Source of the DNA: CAYYNP01 sp964472545
Lineage (GTDB): Bacteria; Planctomycetota; Planctomycetia; Pirellulales; Thermoguttaceae
Direction: 5' to 3'
Assembly (NCBI GenBank): GCA_964472545.1
Contig: CAYYNP010000026.1
Location: 1 to 56,361 of the forward strand
DNA: 56,361 bases
Shown: positions 39,905 through 48,628 of the stretch, piece after piece
Layout: each line of letters begins with the position of its first letter
How positions within the stretch are numbered: position 1 is the stretch's first letter
Translations under genes and position numbers: made by a program
Notes under the pieces: model-generated
Databases searched by the model: none
Told to the model about the DNA's origin: nothing
Seen by the model: the letters and a program-made list of their open reading frames with translations, nothing else

Positions 39905-40374
39905 TGAAAGCATTCAACGACGGAGCTGGCCGGACTTGGACGATCACGCTGACGCTCGGCACGGCAATGACCGTGAAAGAGCAACTCGGCGTGGACTTGC
40001 TTCAGCCCGAAGCGGGCGACCCGCCATTGCTTACGCGACTCGGAACCGACGAGATGCTCTTGGGCGAAGTGCTCTGCGCGATGCTCCAACAGCAATTCGA
40101 GACGCAAGGTGTCACGGCCGAGGAGGTGCGCAACGGGTTCGACGGTCAGACGCTTTTGGCCGCCCAGAAGGCGTTCTATGAGGAACTGATCGATTTTTTC
40201 CAGAGTCGCGGCCGCACGGATCGGGCGAAGGCGGTCGCGAAGCAGGTCAAGATGATCGACGCAGCGGTAGTCGCGGTGGAAACACGCATCGACGCGCTGG
40301 ACATCGACCAGACGATTGCTGGGGCCATGTCTGGCGAATCGCCGGAAGCCTTGGCATCGACCCAAGACAGTTGA
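39901..40374 (+). CDS. Tail assembly chaperone, upstream frame (gpG-like)
   Basis: A 157-aa protein starting MMKAFNDGAGRTW at ATGA overlap with the tail-tube gene. It has a helical C-terminal half (QKAFYEELIDFFQSRGR, then AKQVKMIDAAVVAVE). The position between tail tube and tape measure is that of gpG. A TTTTTTC heptamer in the correct phase lies at 40194-40200, and the next frame is open from there into the following gene. Confidence 0.65.
   Translation: MMKAFNDGAGRTWTITLTLGTAMTVKEQLGVDLLQPEAGDPPLLTRLGTDEMLLGEVLCAMLQQQFETQGVTAEEVRNGFDGQTLLAAQKAFYEELIDFFQSRGRTDRAKAVAKQVKMIDAAVVAVETRIDALDIDQTIAGAMSGESPEALASTQDS
40194..40200 (+). other. Candidate -1 frameshift heptamer TTTTTTC
   Basis: The heptamer is phased as T TTT TTC in the chaperone frame (codons GAT TTT TTC). 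The -1 frame opens just after a TGA at 40179-40181 and stays open through 40607. No ATG, GTG or TTG occurs in that frame until the TTG at 40371. Confidence 0.4.
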
Positions 40375-40607
40375 CGCTCCGGCAGTTGCTGTTGATGGCC
40401 GAGGGCCGCAACGAAAACCTCTGGCTGCTCGCCTCGGCCGTGATGTCGCTGCTGGCCAATTGCCACCGTGACCCGAAAAAGCGGGCATTCACGCCCGACG
40501 ACTTCAACCCGATGGTTCACCGGACCGAACGGGCCGACGTGATCCGCGTCACGCCCGAGAACATCGGTGATCTGCGAGAGGCGTTTGTCGCAGCAGTCCA
40601 GAACTAA
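40371..40607 (+). CDS. Tail assembly chaperone, second frame (gpT-like extension)
   Basis: The annotatable part begins at TTG 40371 (TLRQLLLMAEGRNENLW), overlapping the previous stop as TTGA. The natural-looking sequence begins earlier in the same frame (about 40317: CWGHVWRIAGSLGIDPRQL) where there is no start codon. This suggests that it is made as a -1 frameshift fusion to the upstream protein, as for lambda gpGT. The tail MVHRTERADVIRVTPENIGD is typical of the family. Confidence 0.55.
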   Translation: MTLRQLLLMAEGRNENLWLLASAVMSLLANCHRDPKKRAFTPDDFNPMVHRTERADVIRVTPENIGDLREAFVAAVQN

Positions 40608-40616
40608 GGCCCTTTG

Positions 40617-42647
40617 ATGGCAGTTTCATCAACCGCAATTCGAGCCGGACGCGCATTCGTCGAGCTATTTGCCGACGACACGAAGCTGGTGCGCGGATTG
40701 CGTCGGGCCGAGGCGAAGGTTCGAGCGTTCGGCGACAAGCTCAAGAACATCGGGCGGCGGATGATGGGGCTGGGACTGATGGCCGCCGCGCCGCTGGCAC
40801 TCGCCACGAAGGTCTTCGCTGGCTTCGATGACCAGATGCGTGCCGTCCAGGCCGTCATCGGCGCGACCGGCAAAGAGTTCGACATGCTCAATGAGAAGGC
40901 CAAGATGCTTGGCCGTACCACGTCGTTCTCGGCGGCCCAGGTCGCGGCCGGCATGCTCGAACTGGGCCGGGCCGGCTTTTCACCCAAGCAGATTGACGCA
41001 GCTATTGCCTCGGTGCTCGATCTCTCTCGGGCCACCGGAACCGAACTGCCCGAGGCGTCGAACATCGCGGCCAGCACGCTCCGTTCATTCGGGATGGAAG
41101 CCGACCAGATGGGGCGTGTGGCCGACGTGATGACGGCCACGGCCAACAACTCGGCCCAGACACTCACGGACCTGGGCGAGGCGATGAAGTACACCGCCCC
41201 GATCGCGGCCGAGTATGGACTCACGCTCGAAGAGACCGCCAAGACGCTCGGCGCACTGGCCAACTACGGCATCAAGGGCTCGATGGCCGGCACCACCATG
41301 AAGAACATCCTGCTGCGGCTGGCCGATCCGGCGATCCGCTCCCAGGTCGAAGCGCTCGGCGTCTCGGTTACCGACGCCGGCGGCAACCTCCGCAATGTCT
41401 CCGACATCCTCCGCGACGTGGGCCAGGCGGTCAAGGGAATGCCTAATGCCAAGAGACTGGCCATCTTCAACGAGATCTTCGGCATGCGGGCCATCGCTGG
41501 CGGGGCCAAACTGACGGCCGCCGAGTTCGATCGGCTGAACAACGCCATCGACAGCGCGACTGGTACGGCTGCCAAGACGGCCAAGGTGATGGACAGCGGC
41601 ATCGGTGGCGCCTTTCGACGCTTGTATTCCGCCGTCGAGGGAATCGCCATCGCCATTGGTGATGCCCTGGCCAAGCCGCTATCAGACATGGCCGCATGGC
41701 TCGGCAAGGCGGCCGGTTCGATCACCGAGTGGATCAAGAACCACAAGCAGCTTGTCGTCACCGCAATGAAGGTCATCCTCCTCGTGATGGGAGTCGGCGC
41801 GGCCCTGGTGGCCTTGGGATTCACGTTCAGCGCGATGGCAACGGCAATCGGCGGGATCATCTCGGTCGTCACGGCCGCGATCGCCGTCTTCAAGATCATC
41901 GCCGCCGTGATTGCCTTTCTCGTCTCGCCGGTCGGACTGGCGATTGCGGCCATCGCCGCGTTGGGGGCCTACATCCTCTACGCGACCGGGATCGCTGGCA
42001 AGGCGATCGCCTGGCTGGGCGAGAAGTTCAGCGTGCTCAAAGACGACGCGCTGAACGCTTACCAAGGCATCGCGGATGCATTTGCCGCCGGCGACATCGC
42101 CTTGGCAGTCAAGATCCTTTGGTTGACGATCAAGATGGAGTGGACCCGAGGTATAGGCGCCCTCGAAAAGGCGTGGCTGAACTTCCGCAACTTCTTCATC
42201 CGCATCGGATACGACGCCTGGCATGGTCTTCTGGCCGTGGTCGAAACGGTCTGGCACGCCCTGGAGGTCGGCTGGATCGAGACGACGGCATTCTTCTCGA
42301 AAGCCTGGGCGTCCTTCACCGGCTTCTTCGCCAAGACCTGGCAGCGGATCAAGTCTGGCGCGAAGAAGGCGTGGAACTGGATCAAGAGCCTGTTCGACGA
42401 TTCGGTCGACCTGGAGGCGGAGAACAAACTCGTCGAGGAGCAGAAGCAGACCGCGCTCAATCAAATCGACGATGAGCAGCAGCGGACGATTGCCGAGCGC
42501 GAGTCGAAAAGACAGGCCGACCGTCAGCGAGCGGGCGCGCTGCACGAAGGTACGATGGCGCAGATCGGCCAGGGCACACGGACGAGGTCTACCAAAACAT
42601 GGCCCGCGTGGCGGCCCGATCGATCGTCCGCAAGACACCCGGCGTGA
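40617..42647 (+). CDS. Tail tape measure protein, 3'-truncated
   Basis: A 676-aa protein that sets tail length. The N-terminal helical region precedes a TP901-like tape-measure core (SAAQVAAGMLELGRAGFSP, then LGALANYGIKGSMAGTTMKN). Hydrophobic segments (MKVILLVMGVGAALVALGF and FKIIAAVIAFLVSPVGLAI) follow, then amphipathic Trp-rich helices. After about residue 650 the sequence changes to QGTRTRSTKTWPAW, which is out-of-frame reading of the next gene, so the natural C terminus has been lost by deletion. Confidence 0.85.
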   Translation: MAVSSTAIRAGRAFVELFADDTKLVRGLRRAEAKVRAFGDKLKNIGRRMMGLGLMAAAPLALATKVFAGFDDQMRAVQAVIGATGKEFDMLNEKAKMLGRTTSFSAAQVAAGMLELGRAGFSPKQIDAAIASVLDLSRATGTELPEASNIAASTLRSFGMEADQMGRVADVMTATANNSAQTLTDLGEAMKYTAPIAAEYGLTLEETAKTLGALANYGIKGSMAGTTMKNILLRLADPAIRSQVEALGVSVTDAGGNLRNVSDILRDVGQAVKGMPNAKRLAIFNEIFGMRAIAGGAKLTAAEFDRLNNAIDSATGTAAKTAKVMDSGIGGAFRRLYSAVEGIAIAIGDALAKPLSDMAAWLGKAAGSITEWIKNHKQLVVTAMKVILLVMGVGAALVALGFTFSAMATAIGGIISVVTAAIAVFKIIAAVIAFLVSPVGLAIAAIAALGAYILYATGIAGKAIAWLGEKFSVLKDDALNAYQGIADAFAAGDIALAVKILWLTIKMEWTRGIGALEKAWLNFRNFFIRIGYDAWHGLLAVVETVWHALEVGWIETTAFFSKAWASFTGFFAKTWQRIKSGAKKAWNWIKSLFDDSVDLEAENKLVEEQKQTALNQIDDEQQRTIAERESKRQADRQRAGALHEGTMAQIGQGTRTRSTKTWPAWRPDRSSARHPA

Positions 42648-43240
42648 CCGTGAAGCTTGTGGCTTGCGAAGACGTCGGCCACGATCGCAATATGGGCACC
42701 CGTTTCGAGGCCTATATCGACGAGTCGGCCGATTGGGTGGTAGCCTGCGACGCCGACGTGCTCTGCTTCGACGACCTGACGCCCGTCATCGAGCGGGCGG
42801 AAACCGAAGGTCGCGATTTCGTTGGACGGATCTCGGGCCGTTACCGCAAGGCGCCAAGAACCCTTCGCATGGTCGAGTACTGCAACCTCTTCCGGCAGAA
42901 CAATCTTCCGGAACTGGTCCTGCACGTCCCAAACGTCTTTTTCATCCGTGGTTCATTGTCGCGTCAATTGGCCGAATCGGCCAACCGCTGGACCGAGCAT
43001 CTCCATACGACCAACACGCACGTCCTCGGCCGTCCGCTCTGGTCCGACCAGGTCGGATTCACGCTGGCCGTAGCAGAACTGCGATTGGCTTCGGAGCGGC
43101 TGGGGTTCTTCCGTCCGGCGGAAGTGGCCAATTGGCTCGACGCGCGCCGGATGGATCCGCACCCACGAATTGTTCACTTCGGCGCCCGCCGGTGGCGACG
43201 TTTTTGGAGTCGCGGCAAGATCCTGGGCATGATGCAATGA
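42599..43240 (+). CDS. Glycosyltransferase-like protein, 5'-truncated
   Basis: A 213-aa frame from ATG 42599, but coding-like sequence extends upstream (GHTDEVYQN) to the junction with the tape measure, so the original start is missing. CDADVLCFDD is a DxD-type GT-A signature, and SDQVGFTLAVAEL and MDPHPRIVHF are further family-like features. In prophages such genes may modify surface glycans or virion proteins. It overlaps the next gene by four bases (ATGA). Activity is doubtful without the N terminus. Confidence 0.55.
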   Translation: MARVAARSIVRKTPGVTVKLVACEDVGHDRNMGTRFEAYIDESADWVVACDADVLCFDDLTPVIERAETEGRDFVGRISGRYRKAPRTLRMVEYCNLFRQNNLPELVLHVPNVFFIRGSLSRQLAESANRWTEHLHTTNTHVLGRPLWSDQVGFTLAVAELRLASERLGFFRPAEVANWLDARRMDPHPRIVHFGARRWRRFWSRGKILGMMQ

Positions 43241-43539
43241 CGGGCCACCGCCGTGTGGGACCAAACCTCGTCCAGAAGACCATTTCGGTGGCCACAGCGC
43301 TGCTCACCGGCGAGCGAATCTCTGCTGACCGGATTCGCCGCCGAATCGAGATCTGCGCCCGTTGCCGCTACGTCCGCGCCCGCAAGACCCGACGCGGCGA
43401 CCGCAAGCTCAACTGCGGCATCTGCGGCTGCCGACTCGGTGGACGCCGCGCGTTGATCAACCTCGCCCGCTACGAGGAGACGCGCCGGTACGGCTGCAAG
43501 CATCCGCGTGGCTCGCGATGGAGAAAGGCGGCGGTGTGA
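43237..43539 (+). CDS. Small Cys-rich (zinc-ribbon) protein
   Basis: A 100-aa basic protein (MTGHRRVGPNLVQKTISVAT). CARC and CGICGC pairs about 20 residues apart form a probable zinc ribbon, with a basic C terminus (GCKHPRGSRWRKAAV). Cys-rich companions of this type accompany glycosyltransferase genes at the 3' end of planctomycete prophage clusters. The function is unknown. Confidence 0.6.
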   Translation: MTGHRRVGPNLVQKTISVATALLTGERISADRIRRRIEICARCRYVRARKTRRGDRKLNCGICGCRLGGRRALINLARYEETRRYGCKHPRGSRWRKAAV

Positions 43540-43765
43540 ATTACGCCTGAGGCGATGCCGCCGATAACCAGCACATCCACGCCATCCACTGAAGGCACGC
43601 ATACGCCTGAAGCGGTGTTGAGGGCGATTCTCGCGAAGGAAAAACTAGCTCTCCAGGAGGGTGCTGCGCATCGAAGAGCCATGATTGGCTGGCGCTGTAC
43701 GCTCCTATCTCCTTTACCAGAAGCGACTTACATCTATTTTGAGAAAAATGGATAAAATGACGTGC

Positions 43766-43806
43766 TTGGCCGGCAAGTTTGCCGGCCAATCTGCTATAAT
43801 TCTGGC
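43766..43806 (+). promoter_or_regulatory. brxA promoter with 24-bp palindrome; predicted leaderless transcript
   Basis: TTGGCCGGCAA (43766-43776), a 2-nt centre and TTGCCGGCCAA (43779-43789) form a perfect palindrome. It is followed by an extended -10, TGC TATAAT (43792-43800). The TATAAT ends six bases before the ATG at 43807, so transcription should begin at or next to the A of the start codon. No Shine-Dalgarno is present. The palindrome covers the -35 position and is a likely operator. The remaining intergenic DNA (43540-43765) has no gene I can support. Confidence 0.65.
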
Positions 43807-44604
43807 ATGTCATCAACCATCGCTGAACTAACGGCCCTCGCGAAGATCCCGGAAACCGACTCGGCTGTGGCCGAGGGTTTTCGTTTTGGGAGCAAGGGCA
43901 CGCACACGAGCCGCACTTTCATGCTGCGAGAGTTGTCGCAAGTACTGCGAGGGACGCCCGCCGACGCTGATCGATCAGCGTACTCAGAGGCAATTATCGC
44001 AGAGAACCTGGCCGAGAAACGCACTGTCGCAACACGCCGCAGTACGAACCAGCGACTGGGCGAACTTTATGCTCTCGACCCAAAGACGCTTCTCTTCCGC
44101 GTGCTGCGCCAGTTCTGGCCGTCCGACGAGCGGGGGCAGCCGCTTCTTGCGCTGCTTTGTGCCCTGGCTCGCGATCCGCTTCTGCGAGCGACCGCCCCGA
44201 CGGTCCTTTCGCTTGGAGTTGGCGAGGAACTGGCGAGACAATCCATGACCGATGCTGTCCGCGACGCGGTGAGCAATCGTTTGAACGACAGCATCGTCGA
44301 CAAGGTTGTCAGAAATGCGTCATCAACGTGGGCACAATCTGGGCATCTCACTGGTCGCGTTCGCAAGACCCGAGTGGCCCATCAGCCGACTCCGCTGTCG
44401 ACAGCCTACGCGCTGTTCCTGGGCTATTTGCTGGGAATGCGGGGACATCGACTGTTCGGAACTCTGTGGACGGAGGTGCTCGATGTCTCCGTCGACGAGT
44501 TGATCGGATGTGCGATGGATGCGAAACGACTCGGCGTGATGGATTTCAAGCGTGCCGGTGACGTCATTGAGATCGGATTCTCACCGATCTTGCAGAACCG
44601 CTAG
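43807..44604 (+). CDS. brxA: BREX protein BrxA (DUF1819 family)
   Basis: First gene of the BREX operon, 265 aa. BrxA is a small DNA-binding protein of the type 1 system. The helical sequence with FMLRELSQVLRGTPAD, RRSTNQRLGELYALDP and TAYALFLGYLLGMRG fits the DUF1819 pattern. Assignment also rests on position directly before brxB and brxC. The protein is longer than the roughly 200 aa seen in classical members. It appears to be translated from a leaderless message. Confidence 0.8.
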   Translation: MSSTIAELTALAKIPETDSAVAEGFRFGSKGTHTSRTFMLRELSQVLRGTPADADRSAYSEAIIAENLAEKRTVATRRSTNQRLGELYALDPKTLLFRVLRQFWPSDERGQPLLALLCALARDPLLRATAPTVLSLGVGEELARQSMTDAVRDAVSNRLNDSIVDKVVRNASSTWAQSGHLTGRVRKTRVAHQPTPLSTAYALFLGYLLGMRGHRLFGTLWTEVLDVSVDELIGCAMDAKRLGVMDFKRAGDVIEIGFSPILQNR

Positions 44605-44618
44605 AGCCGGAGGCCCCT

Positions 44619-45179
44619 ATGGGACGGGTTGAAGAAATCGCTGAACGGTATGAACGGCATATTTCTGCCCCGTGGCAGCGCAACCTTGCCGGCGCGCAGA
44701 AGGCCATCTTCGTTGTCTATCGGAAAGAGGACGAACGCAAGCTCCGGGCAAAGCGACGCGAATTTGAGGTGCGTACCAAAGAAGCGGGGCACAAGTGGCG
44801 CGAGCTTGATCTCACACCCCTGTTTCCCCAGTGGATGGCTGACGACGAATACCGTGACGCGTTCTTTGACTGCCCTGACGATCTCACGATGAAGCTCGAA
44901 GGAGAATTCATCGGATATGTAGCAGATCAGTTGCGCGAGGCGCTTACGGCCGATGACGTTGATGAAGACACCGTGGTCGGCGTTTTCGGCGCAGCAGCTA
45001 TCTACGGGTTCGCGCGAGTTTCTCTCGTCCTGAAGAAGGTTGAGGGCGACATTCGTGGCCGCCTCGTGCTGTTCTTTCCTGGCGACTACGACCAAAACAA
45101 CTACCGCCTGCTGGACGCCCGAGACGGGTGGAATTACCTCGCAGTGCCAATAACGCTCCATCAAGGAGAAGACGAATGA
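44619..45179 (+). CDS. brxB: BREX protein BrxB (DUF1788 family)
   Basis: A 186-aa protein with GGAGG upstream. The family signature near the C terminus is clear: RLVLFFPGDYDQNNYRLL followed by DARDGWNYLAVPI. BrxB is essential in characterised type 1 BREX systems and is thought to act with BrxC in the defence complex. The stop overlaps the brxC start by four bases (ATGA), so translation is coupled. Confidence 0.9.
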   Translation: MGRVEEIAERYERHISAPWQRNLAGAQKAIFVVYRKEDERKLRAKRREFEVRTKEAGHKWRELDLTPLFPQWMADDEYRDAFFDCPDDLTMKLEGEFIGYVADQLREALTADDVDEDTVVGVFGAAAIYGFARVSLVLKKVEGDIRGRLVLFFPGDYDQNNYRLLDARDGWNYLAVPITLHQGEDE

Positions 45180-48100
45180 CCAAGAACCGAGATCTTTTTG
45201 TTCGCGATCCCGCCGTGGCGGCGCTGATGATCATCGGCCAGGCCCGCATCAACGACGGGATGACCGACCAGGAGCGCAAGACACTGCGTGAAGAACTCTC
45301 CAATTTCGTGTGTGAGGGCCAATACGCCGATGGCACCTTGCGTATTCTGGAGTCGTTTCTTGGCAGCCTTGGTGGCACTAGCCAGGCGGCGGCCTGGGTA
45401 AGCGGCTTCTATGGCAGCGGCAAGTCACACTTGTTGAAGATGCTATGCCATCTCTGGGTTGACACCGAGTTCGCCGAAGATGGCGCGCAGGCCAGGAGCC
45501 TGGTTCCAGACCTGCCCAACGATGTCGCCGCGGCACTGAAGGAGCTTGACACGCAGGGCCGTCGGCTGGGTGGGCTGCATGCGGTGTCGGGCACGCTTCC
45601 CTCTGGCGGAAGCCAAAGTGTTCGCCTGATCGTGCTGGGCATCGTTCTCCGATCAAAGGGTCTGCCCGAAAGCTACGCGCAAGCGAAATTCTGCCTGTAT
45701 CTTAAGCACAACGGTTTCTACGAGCAGGTGAAGTCCGCGATCGAATCCCACGGCAAGGACTTTCTCCGGGAACTGAATAACCTCTACGTCAGCCCCGTAC
45801 TACACGATGCGCTGATCGAGGTCGACGCCGGCTACGGCGACCGAAAAGCTGTTCGTGAACTGCTCAAGCAGGAGTTTCGACAGCCAAACGACATTAGTAC
45901 TGCCGAAGTGATTTCGATGATGCGAGAAGTGCTGTCAGACGGCGGTCAGCTTCCCTGCACCATCATTGTGCTCGACGAAGTCCAGCTCTACATCGGTGAA
46001 AGCAACGACAGGGCAACCCAGGTCGTAGAAGTCTCGGAAGCGATCTGCAAGCAGTTAGACTCCCGCGTCATGCTCGTCGGCGCGGGACAGAACGCGCTCG
46101 GCGCGCAAACGGCTCAGTTTGGAAAGCTGCGCGATCGATACACGATCCCCGTCGAACTGTCCGACGCCGATGTCGAGACGGTCACACGCCGCGTGCTTCT
46201 CCAGAAGAAGCCCGAGGCGGTCGACGCCATCCGCACGTCGCTCGATGGCCATGCCGGCGAAATCGAGCGTCAACTGGCCAGCACAGCCATCTGCAGCCGC
46301 ACTGAAGATCGCGCTGTGCTTGTCGAGGACTACCCACTGCTACCCGTGCGTCGTCGATTCTGGGAGCATGTGTTTCGGGCCGTCGATCCCGCCGGCACCA
46401 GCGGCATGTTGCGGTCCCAACTCAGGATCATTCACGACGCGCTGCGCAACCTGGCCGAAGAGGCTCTTGGCACCGTTGTGCCTGCCGACTTCATGTTCGA
46501 CCAGTTGCAGCCCAACCTCGTTCAGCAGGGTGTTCTCCTGCGCGAACTCGATGAAACCATTCGCAACCTCGACGACGGCACCGACGATGGCAGGCTTGCC
46601 CGCCGTCTCTGCGGACTGATCTTCCTTATCCGAAAGTTGCCTCGCGATGCTGGCGTCGACATTGGCGTTCGGGCTACCGAGGCGATGCTGGCCGATCTGA
46701 TGGTTGGCGACCTGAAAGACGACGGCACGGCGCTCCGCAAGCAAATTCCCGTGGTGCTGGAGCATCTCGTGGAGAACGGCGTCCTGCTCCGTGACCACGG
46801 TGAGTACAACCTGCAGACGAGGGAATACTCCGAGTGGGACAAGGAATTCCGCAATCGGGTCACCCGCTTCTCCAGTCAGGAACCGGAGATTCACAATAAG
46901 CGAGACGCCCTGATTCGTAACGCTGCGCAGGAGGCGGCGAAAGGGGTGAAACTCCAACAGGGTGCGAGCAAGGAGACACGAAGGCTGGCGATTCACTTTG
47001 GCGACGAACCACCCACGGCCGATGGCCATGAAGTCCCGGTTTGGATTCGAGATGGCTGGTCGTGCAGCGAAAAAAGTGTTGTCGATGCGGCCCGAGCCGC
47101 CGGAACCGACAGTCCTATCGTGTTCATTTACGTTCCCAAGGCCAGCGCCGACGATCTGCGCAAGCAAGTCATCCGCTACGAGGCGGCCAAGGGGACGATC
47201 GAATTCAAGGGCGTGCCCAGCACACCCGAGGGCCAAGAGGCCCGCAACGCCATGCAGAGCCGCCAGGAAGACGCCCAGCGGTTGCGAGATGAGCTTATCG
47301 CAAGCGTCATCGACAGCGCCAAAGTATTCAAGGGCGGTGGTGCCGAGCGACACGAACTGACGATCGAAGAGAAGATCCGCGAGGCCGCCGGCGACGCGCT
47401 CGATCGGCTTTTCCCCGACTTCAAGGACGCCGACCACAAGAACTGGTCCGTGGTCATCAGCCGCGCGAAGAACGGCGACGATTCACCATTGCAAGCCGTC
47501 AGCTGGACGGGCCCGGGCGAGCAGCACCCCGTGTGCAAAGAGGTTCTACGCGAAGTCGGCGCGGGGGCGGATGGACGCAGCATTCGCAAGAAGCTGGCCG
47601 ACAGCCCCTACGGTTGGCCACAGGACGCCATTGACGGCGCGCTCATCGCTTTGCACGCCTGTGGCCATCTTACGGCCCGCCACGGCGGCTCTCCGTTGAC
47701 CGCCGGGCAGCTTGATCAGGGCAAAGTGGGACGTGCTGAGTTTCGGGTGGAAACGGACACGCTGTCGGCCCAGCAGAAAATCCAACTTCGCGGCCTCTTC
47801 CAGGAAGCCGGCCTGTCCGCCAAGCCAAGTGACGACCTGGGCGACAAGTCGAGCGAGTTCCTCGATACGCTCGAGCATCTGGCCGAACACTCCGGAGGCG
47901 AGCCGCCACTGCCCCAGCGTCCAAGTGTCGCGCATCTGGCCGATCTCCGCAGCCTGGCCGGCAACGAACGGCTCGTGAAGATGCTCGAACAGCAAAAGGA
48001 ACTGAAGGCAGCAGCCAAGGAGTGGAAAGCGGCCGCCGATCTGGCCGAGAAGCGGAAGCCGCAGTGGGACAACCTACAGCGATTCGTTCGTCACGGCTCG

Positions 48101-48628
48101 GGGATGGACGAATTCTCCGAGATTGATTCGGCAGTAGTCGGCATCCGGGGCGACCGGCTCCTGCTCGACCGCACGGACCATGTCACACCGCTCGTCAAGA
48201 AAGCGGCCGGCGAACTCCGCACGGCAGTCACGACCGCCCACAAGAGTTTTGAGCAGACACATACCATCGAACTCGCCTCCTTGGAAGCCACCGAAGCGTG
48301 GCAGAAAATCGAGGCCAACCAGCGAGAGGAAATTCTCCAGAGTGTGGGCATTGGCCCGGTTCCGTCGATTTCTGTCGGCGCAGACGCGGATCTTCTCCGC
48401 ACGCTCGACGCGACGCCGTTGTCGTCGTGGCGTGACAAGACCGACGCGATCCCCAGTCGCTTTGCCAATGCGGCCACGAAGGCGGCCAAGCTCCTGGAGC
48501 CCAAGTTGCAGAGGGTGCGGCTTACCAGCGGCACGCTGAAGACGGAGGAGGAGGTGCGAGACTGGCTCGCCGCCAAGGAGACCGAACTTGTCGAGAAACT
48601 CAAGGACGGCCCCGTCGTTATCTCGTGA
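45176..48628 (+). CDS. brxC: BREX ATPase BrxC
   Basis: A large AAA-like P-loop protein of 1,150 aa. The Walker A motif GSGKSHLLKML begins near residue 79, and a Walker B IIVLDEVQLYIG lies near 264. The N terminus LFVRDPAVAALMIIGQARIND and the ESFLGSLGGTSQAAAWVSGF segment are typical of BrxC/DUF6079. Long helical regions fill the C-terminal half. BrxC is believed to power or regulate the BREX complex during methylation and exclusion. The start at 45176 is fixed by ATGA overlap with brxB. Confidence 0.93.
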   Translation: MTKNRDLFVRDPAVAALMIIGQARINDGMTDQERKTLREELSNFVCEGQYADGTLRILESFLGSLGGTSQAAAWVSGFYGSGKSHLLKMLCHLWVDTEFAEDGAQARSLVPDLPNDVAAALKELDTQGRRLGGLHAVSGTLPSGGSQSVRLIVLGIVLRSKGLPESYAQAKFCLYLKHNGFYEQVKSAIESHGKDFLRELNNLYVSPVLHDALIEVDAGYGDRKAVRELLKQEFRQPNDISTAEVISMMREVLSDGGQLPCTIIVLDEVQLYIGESNDRATQVVEVSEAICKQLDSRVMLVGAGQNALGAQTAQFGKLRDRYTIPVELSDADVETVTRRVLLQKKPEAVDAIRTSLDGHAGEIERQLASTAICSRTEDRAVLVEDYPLLPVRRRFWEHVFRAVDPAGTSGMLRSQLRIIHDALRNLAEEALGTVVPADFMFDQLQPNLVQQGVLLRELDETIRNLDDGTDDGRLARRLCGLIFLIRKLPRDAGVDIGVRATEAMLADLMVGDLKDDGTALRKQIPVVLEHLVENGVLLRDHGEYNLQTREYSEWDKEFRNRVTRFSSQEPEIHNKRDALIRNAAQEAAKGVKLQQGASKETRRLAIHFGDEPPTADGHEVPVWIRDGWSCSEKSVVDAARAAGTDSPIVFIYVPKASADDLRKQVIRYEAAKGTIEFKGVPSTPEGQEARNAMQSRQEDAQRLRDELIASVIDSAKVFKGGGAERHELTIEEKIREAAGDALDRLFPDFKDADHKNWSVVISRAKNGDDSPLQAVSWTGPGEQHPVCKEVLREVGAGADGRSIRKKLADSPYGWPQDAIDGALIALHACGHLTARHGGSPLTAGQLDQGKVGRAEFRVETDTLSAQQKIQLRGLFQEAGLSAKPSDDLGDKSSEFLDTLEHLAEHSGGEPPLPQRPSVAHLADLRSLAGNERLVKMLEQQKELKAAAKEWKAAADLAEKRKPQWDNLQRFVRHGSGMDEFSEIDSAVVGIRGDRLLLDRTDHVTPLVKKAAGELRTAVTTAHKSFEQTHTIELASLEATEAWQKIEANQREEILQSVGIGPVPSISVGADADLLRTLDATPLSSWRDKTDAIPSRFANAATKAAKLLEPKLQRVRLTSGTLKTEEEVRDWLAAKETELVEKLKDGPVVIS

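Noticed and set aside
43555..43755. 66-codon frame upstream of brxA
   Set aside because: There is no ribosome site and no recognisable product, and the composition changes along its length. It may be chance.
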